This document shows, in pieces, positions 51,900-64,000 of a stretch of 64,000 nucleotides of DNA. The stretch is from Ophiodon elongatus (Eukaryota; Chordata; Actinopteri; Perciformes; Hexagrammidae): NCBI GenBank assembly GCA_016806645.1, contig JACSYO010002159.1, forward strand, positions 2,175,001 through 2,239,000, in the 5' to 3' direction. Every line of letters starts with the position of its first letter. Position 1 is the stretch's first letter. The translations under genes and the position numbers were made by a program. The notes under the pieces are model-generated. The model was not told the DNA's origin, ran no database searches, and saw only the letters and a program-made list of their open reading frames with translations.

Positions 51900-52340
51900 T
51901 TTCTAAGAGTCCTGCACGCCATTCAACAACGTGATTTACGGGGCGTTCAAAGGAGAGGGCTGGATCCAAGATGACACCAAGGTTACAGATGTGTGTGGAA
52001 GCAGGAACAGTGGTGCCATCGATGCAGAGGGAGAAGCTGCGGTGGGATTTGTTTAGAGATTTGGGGCCAGTGATGAGGATTTCAGATTTGTCGCTGTTGA
52101 GGTAGAGAACGTTGGCTTGCATCCAGGTCTTTATATCTGTGAGGCAGTTGGTGAGGGTGGAGTGGGTGGTGGGTGTGATGCTAATACTAATGAAGATACT
52201 AATGAACTGTCCGCGGTCGGAGAGGTATGACTTGAACCAGGAGAGAGGGGCTGTTCCAGTAAGGTGGAGGGAGGACTCAAGACAGGAGAGGAGGATAGAG
52301 TGGTTTGTGATGTCAAAGGCTGCACCAAGGTCAAGTAGGG
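51900..52340 (-). mobile_element. LINE reverse transcriptase fragment with internal deletion
   Basis: On the minus strand one continuous frame gives LLDLGAAFDITNHSILLSCL, then GTAPLSWFKSYLSDRGQF, then WMQANVLYLNSDKSEIL and NLGVILDPALSF. These are reverse transcriptase blocks of fish LINEs of the Rex1/CR1/L2 type. The section between RGQF and the TPTTHSTL block, which normally includes the catalytic YADD motif, is missing. The junction is a tandem TTCATTAGTATY pair and the frame is kept. The upper edge meets an A run at 52341-52351. Confidence 0.8.
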
Positions 52341-53423
52341 AAAAAAAAAAACTGTATTCTAAAAATGCTCCTGTTTTGTTTGTGCTGCTGTTTGCCGTTA
52401 ATGCAAATTTAACACTCCATTCATGTCAAATGTTCATGTTGTAAGGCTCGGCCTTCTGACGGTGCTAACATACAAGCGCACAAAAGCTTCACATCTCTGG
52501 GTAATTAATATTTTCCAGTTTACTTAACGTCCATTTTTTTTGTTTCGCCCGTGGGAAGAAGTCCACAAAAACAAATGTATGACGTGCAAAGTACACACCA
52601 ACCGATTTGCTGGTAGGCAGCCATGCTAACCTGATCCACCGTAACAACAACTTCACAACCCAGTGAGAGTTGCACCTGAAGGCAGCAATGCAGCTGCATG
52701 GTAAACAGAGCACTGTGCGGCTCGCTGACTGAACTCTACTTAAACATAAAAAGACTTTCCGTGTTTCCCCCTCTGTGTGTGAAAAAGCGTGTATACAAGC
52801 CAGCCTGTGCCTCTGTGGGACCTCCATGTGGAATACAGTATGTGTGTGTCTGCGAGAGCGCGCGTACAACTATGTTTGGTGCAGCGCTGAGGCTAAACAC
52901 ACTTAAGGCTAAGCAATCAGCGAGTAAAGTTTCCTCGCCGCTGTCATTAAAGCTCCACATAAAAGCTTAAGCTGCTTTTATCCTGCTAAGGAAGAAAGGG
53001 AGAGCACATAATTAAATTAGATGAAAGGAGGGGAATTAGAGGCTTCCTCCTCTTTAAACACAAATGACTTAATCAGAACCTTGGGCTAAATGAGAGACAG
53101 ACGGCTATATGATCACAGGGAGGATAAACATCCCCCTCCTTGCCGCCATTCTTTTTGCTGTCTCACTTTTTTATCTCCCTAAACTGTGTATACTGTATCT
53201 CTTACTGTCTGTCTGTCCGGCCTCTCTGGATCTTGCTTTCTCTCACGTCTTTGTCTACCCCCATATGTTTGCACACCCTGTGAGAACATACTTTTTTGTT
53301 CACTCAAAATTATGCACAAGCATCCTGTTCTCTACTTTCTTGTTTCTATTTCCAAATGTTCTCTCCTACTCCGATGCATTTCACATTTCACCTCTCAATC
53401 GCACCATTTGCCACCTCCAAGTA

Positions 53424-53696
53424 GGGATGGGTGTCATTAGAATTTTATCGATACTAGAGCTAGTACTGTTTCCTATCGATACTCTTATCGGTTCTTTTTG
53501 ATGATATTGTAAAGAAAAAAAAGACAGTTAAGAAAAGAATTGACATTGCTTTATTATTCGTGTGTGTGTGTGTGTGTGTGTGTGTTGCTGGTGTTTCCTC
53601 CCTTACTTAATTTGTAACAACCAGAGTTATCCACATCGACTGGAGTAAAATGTAGTGTTTTTGTTCTCTCTGCCATGATGTGTGTCTCACCGGAGT

Positions 53697-53747
<51 letters not shown>

Positions 53748-53880
53748 AAGAGTAAAGCACAACTCCGCCCTCGTGCGAAGATGAACACAAGAGGCGGAGA
53801 GAGGAGGTTTGCGACTGCGCTATTTTCCGGAGATCTCACTCTGTAACGTATCGATAGCAGAACCGTTAACTCCGGACCTC
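53424..53880 (+). mobile_element. hAT-like fragment interrupted by GT repeats
   Basis: It starts TAGGGATGGGTGTCAT, followed by ATCGATACT-type words, two GT tracts (53561-53586 and 53700-53748), then a CpG-bearing part ending in GTATCGATAGCAGAACCG. The start is typical of fish hAT-derived repeats; the far end is not defined. Confidence 0.4.
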
Positions 53881-54540
53881 ATCAATGCTCTGGGTTTTTA
53901 CTCATTTGGAACCGATTCCCGTTTACAACAGTGTTTCGGGGGGCAGCCTTATACCTCCAACACTTGACTTCCATGCCACATGTCAATCTCCTAGGGAGAA
54001 AAACTGTGGCCACCAAAGTGTGAGAATATTTCCGTGGAGTGGTCAGGAGCTTGAATGCACCACTTGAGCAAATAGATTTTTAAGTGTTAGACGCTGTTGT
54101 GCCTTGATTTATAAGCCCTTATGGATTCAGAGTATGAACCCCATCATACTTTAGACAATGATCTGTTTCATCATGAGCACGCCCTCAGAGATTGGCAGTT
54201 TATTTTTCATATGATCTTCATAAACACTGGTTTGAAGGAGGGCGTGATGCAAGGGAACGCATCAAAGAAAGAAAAAAGAAAAAAACCTTCTAAGATCTTG
54301 TTTGTTAGATTGAGCTCTGCCTTCAATGTCGGGTAAGGGTTCGTTCTGAAATGAGATCCAGCACTGCATCAAACTGACACTAATAGATGGTAATGAGGTT
54401 ATTAGTTATCAGAAGGTCATACATATTTTAGGATGTGACGGGCTGTAAATACTGAGCTTTTAATAGACTAATAGACAGTGGAATGAGGTGTATCATTAGT
54501 TCACATGTTTGTTTTTTTATTCAGTTGTATTTTATAGTTT

Positions 54541-54740
54541 GATGTTTTGGAAATATGCTTATTTGCTGTCTTAGATAAGGACATTAATACCTCTCTCATG
54601 TCTTTACGGTAAATATGAAGCTAACCACAGCCTGTTGGCTTAGCTTAGCATACAGACTGCAAACAGGGGAAACTGCTAGCCTGGCTCTGTACCTGTAGAA
54701 AATGACCAGCTGCGGTTTTCCGGGGAGTTTTATACCAGAC
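54541..54740 (+). repeat. Teleost interspersed repeat, copy 1 (plus)
   Basis: The segment contains GGAAATATGCTTATTTGCT, CTCTCATGTCTTTACGGTAA, TTAGCTTAGCATACAGACTG and GCTAGCCTGGCTCTGT. I recognise this order from a dispersed repeat very common in fish genomes. No ends or target duplication could be fixed, and its class is not certain. Confidence 0.65.
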
Positions 54741-56440
54741 TGTTTTTATTGCGATCACTTTCTGAAGTCACAACTGACGAATAGGACGGGAGCAAGAAAT
54801 CGACTCTGGTCGACAGATTTTGCTTTCCTTTCCATGTCTTTATGCTAATCAAATCTAATAGGAGGTTGTCGTCGCGTCATATTTATTGAACTGTTTCTTT
54901 TAAATTGACTGAAATTGAGAATTTTTTTTCCCCCATATATTTGTTCCCAAGTATTCAAGCATGGCTGTGTATTGATTATAAACCTTTGCCTCAGTTTGAC
55001 ATTCGCATATAGCTGCATCATAAATAATTAATCCCCAATTCTTATTAATGTTACCAGAATACTGCAAATATGTCTCTGGAAACATTAGCCGTGTTTTTAA
55101 TTTAGCCATGAGTAGCAAAAAAACAACAACTTGAGGGTTACTGCTGTTACAAGAGCAGGAGAGAAACAGAGTACAGGAGGGGCAGCGAAGAGGAGGGTGA
55201 TGGAAAGAGGAAAGTGTGTGCGAGGGGAAAGACCGGCAGATGAAGGGAAGCAGCCACATCATAGAGTGAAACAGCAGGGCAAAGGCTGTGGGAGGGAGAG
55301 TGTCTTTTTTTTTTATATTGCAGGATTTTATTGTTTGTGACATATAGTTGCCATACATTTGCAATTGGAGTTGACTGTCTTCCAGGTTTTTACTCCTAGA
55401 GAGTGGAAGGAGGAGTCATTTGTGTTTGAGTTGATCTCGCATGATAGTGACGTTGTCCTGCTGCACCACACACACCTGCAGCATACTTGAGAAGAATGCG
55501 TGTGTCTGTGTGAGAACATATTTGTGTGTATGCGTTTGTGCTTGCTAGCTTTTTTTCCGTGTGTGTGTGTGTGTGTTTCAGTATGAAAGCCTGTTGTCCC
55601 ACCAACTTCACTACAGACCTGAGGGAAGCCATGAGACTTCTAATTACCAGCACAGAGGGAAGCAGTCCGAGCAACCAATCAAGTCTGCTTTAGAAATCGG
55701 TTCCCCATGGAAACGGGGCAACTGAGTAACCAAGGCAATGAGATATGACGTCATCTATTTAGTGGTCCAGCATTACTGTAATTTATATCTAAAATGAGAT
55801 GAAAGAAAGCATTTTTTTTTTTTTTCTGTGTGAACATGTTCCACTCACTTTTCTTTCGACAGCTCTTGGCGGTTCTTGTCCCTGCTGTCGTCTCATTTGC
55901 CCACCAAGTGTTTTCAAAAGGGAAATGTTGAGGAAGGAGCTCTGAGAGAGGCAGGGTTCATGCAGAGTGCATGTTGCAGATGAATTGTTTTTCTCCACAG
56001 ACATCTTTTGATTCACCCAGCATGGATGGCACCAGACAAATCCATGGGACGCTGTGTACATTTGAAGTACACTTATGCACTTTACTGTAAGTGCCTACAG
56101 TACTTGGCTTGTGGACTGGGAAATACAGACACTGTAAGTAAAAGAGAGAGTGTTGCGGGTTAGAATTTGTGATAGAAATTAGCATGGACATGAATTACAT
56201 AACCCATGTGGGGGTTACTGGCAGTAAGATAAATAGTGCTCCTGTGTCTGTTTGTGCATGTGTGTTTGAGTCTGCGTGAGAATTTCCATTAAAGTGAGCA
56301 GTCAGGGGATAGATCATTTTGCGAACGTAGGATTGGTAGCACGCCTTGGATTTGCTCTCTTATCTATTAATGATCCGCTCATCCATCTATTTGCCAGCAC
56401 AATTACAAAGGTCAAACTGTCCTCATATGTACTGTACTTA

Positions 56441-56480
56441 CACACACACACACACACACGCACACGCACACGCACACACG
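56441..56480 (+). repeat. (CA)n microsatellite
   Basis: CA tract with CGCACA units in the second half. Confidence 0.9.
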
Positions 56481-56985
56481 AACAGAAACTAATTAATAAG
56501 GATTAAAGCATTACTGAATACTGTGTGTGTTCAAAACAATGTGCTCTACAGGCTTCAGTCACCGGCCAAAGTGGCAAGGTCAAATTCACTCGCATGCTGT
56601 GGCCAAAAACAGACTGAGCAGGAAATTATGTCGGCAGGGTTGTTAGCATAAGCTGCAGAAGCTATAGGCATGGCTCGCAGACTAATTTGAATTATATACC
56701 ATTTTATTAATCTATCGTCATTACCCTCATTGTCCTTAAATATCACTTCCAGCCATGCAGCACCCCTTCTATTACACAGCGTATTATAATATTTAAACAT
56801 ACATAGACAGTTTTGGAATGACAGCAAATCCAATTCTCTCAAATTGTCCGGACATTTCACAGGTTCATTTCGCTTGACTGTATCGGGGAAAGCAATGTGA
56901 GATAAGCCCTTTTTTCACATCAGATGACTCAGTGAGAAACAGGGATGTCATGTGATTAGCTCTTCATAGGTCATCTTTGAAGAAG

Positions 56986-57029
56986 TTAGATTGGTACCAC
57001 TCTCATGTTAGATTGGTACCACTCTCATG
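56986..57029 (+). repeat. Perfect 22-bp tandem duplication
   Basis: TTAGATTGGTACCACTCTCATG occurs twice without mismatch (56986-57007 and 57008-57029). The unit resembles the GATCGATACCACTCTCATG part of the neighbouring interspersed repeat, so it may be a fragment of a third copy. Confidence 0.8.
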
Positions 57030-57649
57030 TCTAAATGTCAGTAAAAGAAAATAACTCTTTGTACGGTCTGTTTGTCTATCTATAGGTTAAACAAATAAAC
57101 ACAAACATTTTGGAACTGGCGATAGACAAGTTATTTGCTTCGACTTATCATTATGAAGTAAATTGCACGATGTAATGGCTGTAGAATGATGACACCATCG
57201 GCCTTTTAGATTGGTTTCCTATAAGCCTCAATTTTCATTGTGCAATATTGGCTGCCAGCGGGTGCGATCTGCCAAGAAAATAAAGGCTTGATTTACGGCA
57301 CAAAGCCGTGGAAAACAAAATGCACTGTGTCTTGTGCAGTGTTGACAAGTTGTTGGAATTAGCTAGCACTGGTTCCTAAAGTTGCCATCATTGCCGCCAT
57401 AGGCTCATTTGCACAATGCCAACGCTATCACGATTTCATTTGTGTAAAGATTTGTGGTTGTGTTGGTTACAGCTAAAGGAGAGACTGCCTGCGCAAGAGG
57501 AGAGGGAGGGACCCTGTGCTGTAGGCAGATGAGCCGCGGACTGCGAATAATCCAAGCAACATTGGGAATTAATAACAATATGATACATTTGATTGAATAT
57601 ATGTCTTGCTTTTTCTTCCTGATGTTGCTGAAAAGTTGAAAAGCTGTCT

Positions 57650-57845
57650 ATTGTGTCTTTAATTTGTGAGCTTTAGAAGTGCTGAACAGAGCCAGACAGG
57701 CTGTGTTCCCCTGCTTCCAGTCATTATGCTAAGCTAATCAGCTCCCAGGTCTAGATCCATAGGTAATGCACAGATGTGAGAGTGGTATTGATCTTTTCAT
57801 CTAACTCTCTGTAAGGGAGCAAATAACTGTGTGTCCATTCATGGC
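57650..57845 (-). repeat. Teleost interspersed repeat, copy 2 (minus)
   Basis: The reverse complement reads in the same order as copy 1: TTATTTGCTCCCTTACAGAG, GATCAATACCACTCTCACAT, TTAGCTTAGCATAATGACTG and GTCTGGCTCTGTTCAG. The two copies lie about 2.9 kb apart in opposite orientation. Confidence 0.65.
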
Positions 57846-57849
57846 CATG

Positions 57850-60800
57850 CAAATCTGTCACATTTGTGATCTGTGAAATACAAATTTGAAGGTATTCCAC
57901 CGCACATTCACCAAACACACAGGTCATCCGTCAACATTTGTCCCTGGGGTCACGTTCCTTCTTTTTGTGACTATCCATTTCTCTGCCTCGTCTGGTTGAG
58001 AATTATGGAGGCTTCAGTGGAAATAATTAAGGAGAGCTCTGATAGGATTTTAAAAGCAAATTCACAAGACACATCCACCCACTCAGCATTTGGAGAAAAG
58101 AGCAAACTCAAATCCCGGGAAAATGCAAATGATAATGAGATGGACGACATGCATGGCAGCATGTGATAAGGAGCATTAAATCTTTGAACAGGCTGAAACC
58201 AAATTTCCTGGGGATACTAGTACTGTATATTACACTACCTTTCAATCACATATGAAGAAACACTGACTTCTGTTATCTGGTGTGAGTGCACTGCATGAAT
58301 CTTATGACAAGGGGGGTAAATGTCTCCATCATAAAAGTCACTAGGTGATACAAGTCATGTGCGAGTTGAGCTTCATTTATTCTTGCTCCAGTCCCCATTG
58401 AGGTAGAGTTGCATTGAAAGATACAGATACGAGGTCGTCACAAACCCATTTGTATAACTTTGGCCTTGCCAGTTTCTCAGTCATCTACTTTCAATTCTGA
58501 AAATGTTGGAGGAAGGATATCATTTAGCACCAAGAGAGAAATTAACCGTCAAATGACAAGGAAAGAAAACCACGTAGCTGATGAACTCAATAACAATTTA
58601 TCTGCGTAGGATGTGAATATATTATTAGAGAATTGCTGCTTAATTTGAGCTGGTAAACAGAAGAGAAATGTAGTGAAAATGCATTGAGGAATTGAGTAAT
58701 CAGACTGATTCAATAAATGTTGATGTAACAACATCAATAGTTTGATTCTTACAAATAGACATTGTGTTGCCAATTTGAACATCCAAAAAGCATCAGAGAC
58801 TTTCTACACGAGTTACAGTCTGGACTGTGTCAGTTGCTGCTCAAGGTTTGCCTGGGATTAACAAATGAATTATACATCTATGGCATGTCTTCTCAATACC
58901 GCCCAACATCGTAGGCTGTTTCTGTTTTTTGCCTCGTTCTGCTCCACTGAATTATTTCGTCATGGCAACACATCACCTGTGGACTTAAAATGGAGCTGAA
59001 ATGTTAAAACGTTAGATTCAGGCAGATGTGTTGGTCTCTAGGGATTGGTTAACTATGCCCACCAGCTTTGTGTGTGTGCTGCGTGGTGATGGGCAGGTGT
59101 CATACAGAGCTCCTTTAGCCGCCTGCTGTGACTGGAACTGGAGCTGATGCGAACAGAACCAAAACACTAAAGTTGCGGGGCCAGGACCAAAACAATGAGC
59201 CGGAAGGTGCTTCAAAGCTCTGTGGAGCTAAAGTGAGGTGGATATTCTCTCTTCGTTTGTCACTGAGCAACATATTTTACATTACACAAAGCCATTTGAT
59301 GCATTGTTGATATACAATATCTTTTGATGCAGCTTTGAGTCAAGCTCAGGAGTTGCAATAGAAATATTATACCTTTAACTTATACAAAAAAAAAAAAACG
59401 AGTACACATTTTGTGTACGCTATCACAAGGTAGATAGATGTTTACATGCACATCTTTTTTTTTGTTAAGATGCCACAACAATGGGTAACTTGCTTTCTTG
59501 GACACATGTTGCACTCAAGCCTGACCACTTATTGAGTGAAGTGATCGCTGCAGGTGTAATGCTGGCTAAATGCCCCAACGGGGAGACTTTATCTTGACGT
59601 GCAGAATTGCCAGACGGCTTTCCCTATTACTGACTTGTGCACAATCCGTGTCTTTGTAGCCTTAAACCTTGTTCATCCTGTCTCTTCTACTTTAACCACA
59701 TCTCCCTTTGATTATCAAAGTGGGTTTAAACATAAAGCAAAAAGAGATCCACCTGGATTCACCTGGTCACTCTGCCAACCACAAACAGCAAGAGTTCTTT
59801 GTATAGAACTCTGTCGATGTGTAAGGTCACGATCAGCTGCTCGGATAAAAGGTTGTCGTCCAAGGAGCGAGCCTCTTTAATTTTCACATTTATTAGCGTT
59901 ATGTTCTGCTTTTGAGAAACCGTGTTTTGTTTTGTAGTTTGACATTCAAGGAGTTATCACTTTTCCAAACTTTAAAGTTTTTTTAAGTTTTACTCGATCC
60001 CCCACTGCTTGTGTGTGAACCGTTAAGTGGTGGCCGTTTGCATTTCTAATGTTTTTTTTGTTTGTGTGAACGTGCAGGCATATGCGTAATTACTGTCCGT
60101 TTGCATTTCATTACTAACACGTTCAAGTGTCAAACCGCCCTGTTAATTAACTGAAAACTAATTGTGCAGTATGTTCAGGACAAGTACACTCTGACGACTT
60201 GACTGCATCTTGTTATGTGTTGTGTTTTATGGTTGCAAATCTTTGATTGGGGGATTTACAAATTTCCTTTAAATCACTGCAGAAAAACAGGAAAGTGACT
60301 GTTTTATTATTGCCTCGATCTGTGGATGTCACAAGCTATTATCTCAATTGCTCTTTACTGTTTGCCGCTTTAATAATTGCTTTCTAATTATGAACTTCAC
60401 GAACAAAATCCACCCATTTTAGCAGCATAGCAGTCTGGAGGAATAGTCTGTATAATTGCTTTCAATATGCCATCGGGATAGAGGTGGCTACCATAGAGAA
60501 CATCTCATTCGACGCTGATGTTGTGTCACAACGGTGTCAATTCAGTGAAAGTGAAAGTATGTTGACATGAAAGCACATCTTGACTCACATCAACTCAAGT
60601 AAAGCATAAACATTGCACAGGTGTCTGTATAACAGCATCACCGTCACTGTATTCATCCGTCATATTTAATGTGACCTGATCATCATCCACATCGATAGCA
60701 CATGCTGCTCCTGAACCACTCGCACTGTAACATCTGCCACCGCCACGATCCACTTATTATAACAGCCATGATTCAGGGAGTCTGAACAAGTCACCCTGGC

Positions 60801-62040
60801 GCATTGAAATTATTGTCCTCTTGACTAATCCTGAGCTTCAGTACCATTATATTGAGCTTGGTTTTGATGAGGAGCGTGAGGGGAGACATTGCCCTAACAA
60901 TGGAGATGATAATCTTTACGCACCAGTGGTGGTTCATAATGCTTATCTTTATCTATTCCTCTTCTCTCTCTCCTCACACTGTTTAAATATGCAGCTGTTA
61001 CATTTTTTTGCTAAGGCTCTGTCCACAATTTGGGGATTTCAAATAGAATGCAACACATTTGACATTCTACAAGGTTACATGCAGGTGAACAGTAAAAAGC
61101 AGAGGTGTGGCTTAATTCAGCATAATACTGCATTCATGTGATATGGGATGGATGGCAGAGATAGGAAAGATTTTATCCCATATTTGCTAAAGATGTGTCT
61201 AACCCCTCCCCCCCCATACGTGTCATGTTCCATGTCGTCTCTACGTCTTCGCTAAACTTTGTTGTAATAGGTAGGGAGCAATACCAGCAGCAGACCTTTT
61301 ACATTTCCGTCAACTGGACTTTGGAACGACCATTAACTAATAACAGAACAGCTAACAGCTGAACGGTAGCGATGTCTAGGTGTTAATCCTCTCTCGTCCT
61401 TGACTCTGGCTGCTTAAACGAGGAAACGTATTGCATTTGGGGAGATTTTCACATAGAAGCGGCGCTCATCATTTACCATATACATATAGGGTGAAGACAG
61501 TTTTATCTTAGAAAGCAGGTGAGACTAATCTAAATATATTACAGCTACTACAAGGCAATACATATTAAAATGATGACTGATGACCACAGTTCTCAGTCTG
61601 AGAGCGGAAACCGATGAAAGAAAATCACTCTTGACACTGAAGCTTACTTACCATTATATTATGTCCAAGCCACTGAACCTAATTTCGGTCATCATTTGTC
61701 CTTCCTGTTGTAAAATTTCTAGCCTGGAAAATGCCTGAGCTTTCAGCCTGAATTCATTTCCGATCCTGTTTGTTCCTGACCGGAGCTGATTGTCTCTCAC
61801 TAACGCTCTGTTCTGGAATGCTCTTTAATGTTCCGCTTGCATTCTTCCAATCTGTTCATCTGAATCTGTTCCAATATGTTTTTATTTTCTACATCCAGCC
61901 ACAGCAATGAATGCTCCACTGAGTTCCCAAGTGTTGGGGAATGGCACCCCTCCTGCTAATGAATACGCCTCCATGGGTGCATGTTGTGCTGGAGACCGGT
62001 TGAATGGTTAGATGCATATGTCTCAGACAACAACCCTCTG
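57850..62040. other. Intergenic, mostly unique sequence
   Basis: About 4.2 kb with few microsatellites, unlike the rest of the window. Open frames here are short and lack splice context. No repeat family was recognised. Confidence 0.5.
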
Positions 62041-62044
62041 ATAG

Positions 62045-62108
<64 letters not shown>
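62045..62108 (+). repeat. (CA)n microsatellite
   Basis: Pure tract followed by CATACATACACATGCACATG. Confidence 0.95.
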
Positions 62109-62111
<3 letters not shown>

Positions 62112-62242
62112 TACACATGCACATGCACAGTTGGTATCCTTCGAGGAGGGACATCCAAACTAATGAAGGCTCTATCTTTTAATGGCAAGTCAATGAGCCA
62201 TCCAAGCCTAAGTCTGAGAGATTCATGAGTGTGAGTTTAATT

Positions 62243-62300
62243 TTGTGTGTGTGTGTGTGTTTGTGTTTGTGTGTGTTTGTGTTTGTGTGTGTGTGAGTGT
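62243..62300 (+). repeat. (TG)n tract with TTTG units
   Basis: GT units broken by regular GTTTGT steps. Confidence 0.9.
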
Positions 62301-62486
62301 GTTTGCTGTCAATGAAAGTTATGGTTGCAGACAGTTTCCCAGCGCTGAGTGTTCGCACTATGAATGACATGTTTATGCTGATTTAACATACAGTACAGTA
62401 GCATAAGGTCACAGTCCATCTATCCACTAAACAAGCATCATCTGACTATATTACACCCAAACATTGACAGCATATCACACGCCTTA

Positions 62487-63531
62487 TCGGGCTGTGTATT
62501 GGAAAGCACCTCACGATATATATCGTGATATGATATCATACATATTGCGATATATTGCAATACTATACTAAAAATAGAGATGAAAATACAGCTTGCTGTG
62601 TACCACCTGGGTAGTATAATACGTACATCAGATATTGATAACTCAGTGGACAAATTGCATCAAAACTTCTTCAAAAGGTATTTTAATTGCACACAGTCAC
62701 TCAGCAGAGAACACACTGAACTGAAATGCACTTGCCATAAAAAAATTATATGAAAATAAAGTACATATTGTATTCTCATTGTGTCGCTGTACACTTTTTT
62801 TTTTTTTACAAAAATGCACTTGCAACAAATTCATTTGAAAATAAAATACATACTGTATTATTTTCTTATTGTGTCACTGACCGCTCTTAACTTACATGTA
62901 GATGCCATAAACATAATATGAAATGCATTAAATAAAGTTGTCTGTCACTATGGCTGGGTCCTTCCCATTTATGTCCCATACTGTACCTCCAGATTTACTA
63001 CGGCTCTCGCGGTGTGGTGTCGTGATGTGGTGTGACGTAATCGCAACATTCGACTCAGTGGTCTAGTCGTCTTAACATCGCATGTCAGGGCTACTCTCTC
63101 TGCAGGGCGGAGCGAGGTTTTGACACGTAGCGAGCTTTTGACACGTTTTGTCACCTCTTAGTAAATCCTTGACACTACACTGCTACATCCATCATGTGTC
63201 GGCGAGTCTGGATCTCATAGCGCGGCTCTAGAGTATACGGCCGCTTGCTTGTGCGACGCCATGTTGTGATTTTGGCCGGATTATGCGACAGGCCGGGAGG
63301 TCACTGGCCTTAGCTCAGATGGAAATAGACCGTGACATTTAGCGTTAGAAGAGCGGAGGAAGAGGTTGTTTGACACACACAGGGATTCGATGCAATTTAA
63401 AGTACATTCAAAAATTTGTTTAAATTAGTTTCATTTATTTTTTATCGATAGTAGTTCCGGACGTATTGATACACTATCGTTTAAAAAAGTAATGCAATAG
63501 TGAGCTATTTTGATGTTTTTGCACAGCTCTA
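62487..63531. mobile_element. Non-autonomous hAT-type transposon, 1045 bp, with 8-bp target duplication
   Basis: Left end TCGGGCTGTGTATTGG and right end (reverse complement) TAGAGCTGTGCAAAAA; 8 of the first 10 bases match. The element is flanked by identical ACGCCTTA at 62479-62486 and 63532-63539. An 8-bp duplication and a TAGGGCTGTG-like end fit the hAT superfamily. No transposase frame is present. The interior has an imperfect duplication (units from about 62726 and 62813) and short GATAT-rich palindromes near the left end. Confidence 0.75.
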
Positions 63532-63639
63532 ACGCCTTACCAAAATATCACTAGAGCTAATGATTACTGTTTGTGGAACTGTAGTACATTAACATATTTA
63601 AATGCAGAAACATCATTTTGAAATGCCAGAAGATTGAAT

Positions 63640-64000
63640 GTTGGACAGAGGATATTGTCAGACGGTGAAAGGAACACATTCAGAAACTTCTGAACCTGAC
63701 TGACACATCTGCCATAGAGGAGGCAAAGTTGGAGGGCTTAGGGGACACCTTATCCATTTTTCTAGGGAAGGTCATTGAGATAGTTGAAAAGATTTGCAGT
63801 GGCAAGGCACATAGGGTGAGTGAGAGTCACTCTGAGATGGTGAAGGCTCTGGACATTTTTGGGTTTGTCCTTAATGTTGCATGGAGATGGATGAGTCCAT
63901 GTTGCTGGAGAGGAGATTCAGGCCACTTGTCAAACCTTGGATTAAGAAGGAGCCATTAAGGTTCTGTCCTGGTCATGGAACAGGGGGCAGTGTTTGCACT
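63640..64000 (+). mobile_element. LINE reverse transcriptase fragment, truncated by the window edge
   Basis: A translated stretch reads LTDTSAIEEAKLEGLGDTLS, then VIEIVEKICSGKAHRV, then MVKALDIFGF and LNVAWR. This matches the fish LINE pattern of a linker, GGKAPGVDEI-like block, MLKALDI and NVAWRSG. After NVAWR the frame changes and the text jumps to LLERRFRPLVKPWIKKE and FCPGHGTG, which in intact elements lies further on. So a segment is deleted and the frame is shifted. It is a dead copy. The clade cannot be fixed from this piece. Confidence 0.75.

Noticed and set aside
52131..52334. Ser/Pro-rich minus-strand frame
   Set aside because: It is an alternative frame of the LINE reverse transcriptase fragment.
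57873..58166. Open frame with EASVEIIKESSDRILKANSQ
   Set aside because: Looks protein-like only over a short part, lacks splice sites, and nothing nearby supports a gene.

Overview
This window looks like nuclear DNA from a ray-finned (teleost) fish. It has vertebrate-type short exons with GT/AG introns, very many long CA/GT and TC/GA microsatellites, and fossil repeats of kinds common in fish: two decayed LINE reverse transcriptases, a hAT-type element with an intact 8-bp target duplication, and a dispersed repeat present in opposite orientations. No bacterial, organellar or viral gene organisation is seen, and no rRNA, tRNA or CRISPR array was found.

One gene dominates. From 3313 to about 43100 on the plus strand I can thread 18 exons with matching splice phases into one open frame of roughly 1060 codons. 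It encodes a B-box zinc-finger protein that I identify as zbbx (zinc finger B-box domain containing). The zinc finger is split over the exons at 4873-4976 and 8866-8961. The most N-terminal exons, with the start codon, are not visible and probably lie before position 1. The middle of the protein is Ser/Pro/Thr-rich and disordered, including one 846-nt exon at 27133-27978. The C-terminal part has acidic segments, a conserved-looking segment around 39340-39460, a short coiled coil at 39659-39741, and an acidic tail ending at 43017-43019. A polyadenylation signal follows at 43087-43092. In the coiled-coil exon the frame required by the upstream splice and the frame that gives the coiled coil and tail differ by one base. 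This is either a sequencing or assembly indel or a real frameshift.

The introns are large (up to about 5.6 kb) and hold most of the microsatellites, several directly beside splice sites. Other intronic structure includes two possible short inverted-repeat elements, a hammerhead-ribozyme-like inverted repeat near 38.0-38.1 kb, a triple 16-bp tandem repeat, and an unrecognised minus-strand open frame at 16115-16399.

From about 43.1 kb to 64 kb no confident gene is seen. This tract holds a TA-rich block, a CpG-containing stretch with two perfect cAMP-response-element palindromes and a possible first exon (46.2-46.4 kb), two GC-rich hairpins at 48.1 kb, a LINE fragment (51.9-52.3 kb, minus strand), two or three copies of a fish interspersed repeat (54.5-57.8 kb), a 1045-bp hAT-type element (62487-63531), and a second LINE fragment that runs off the right edge.
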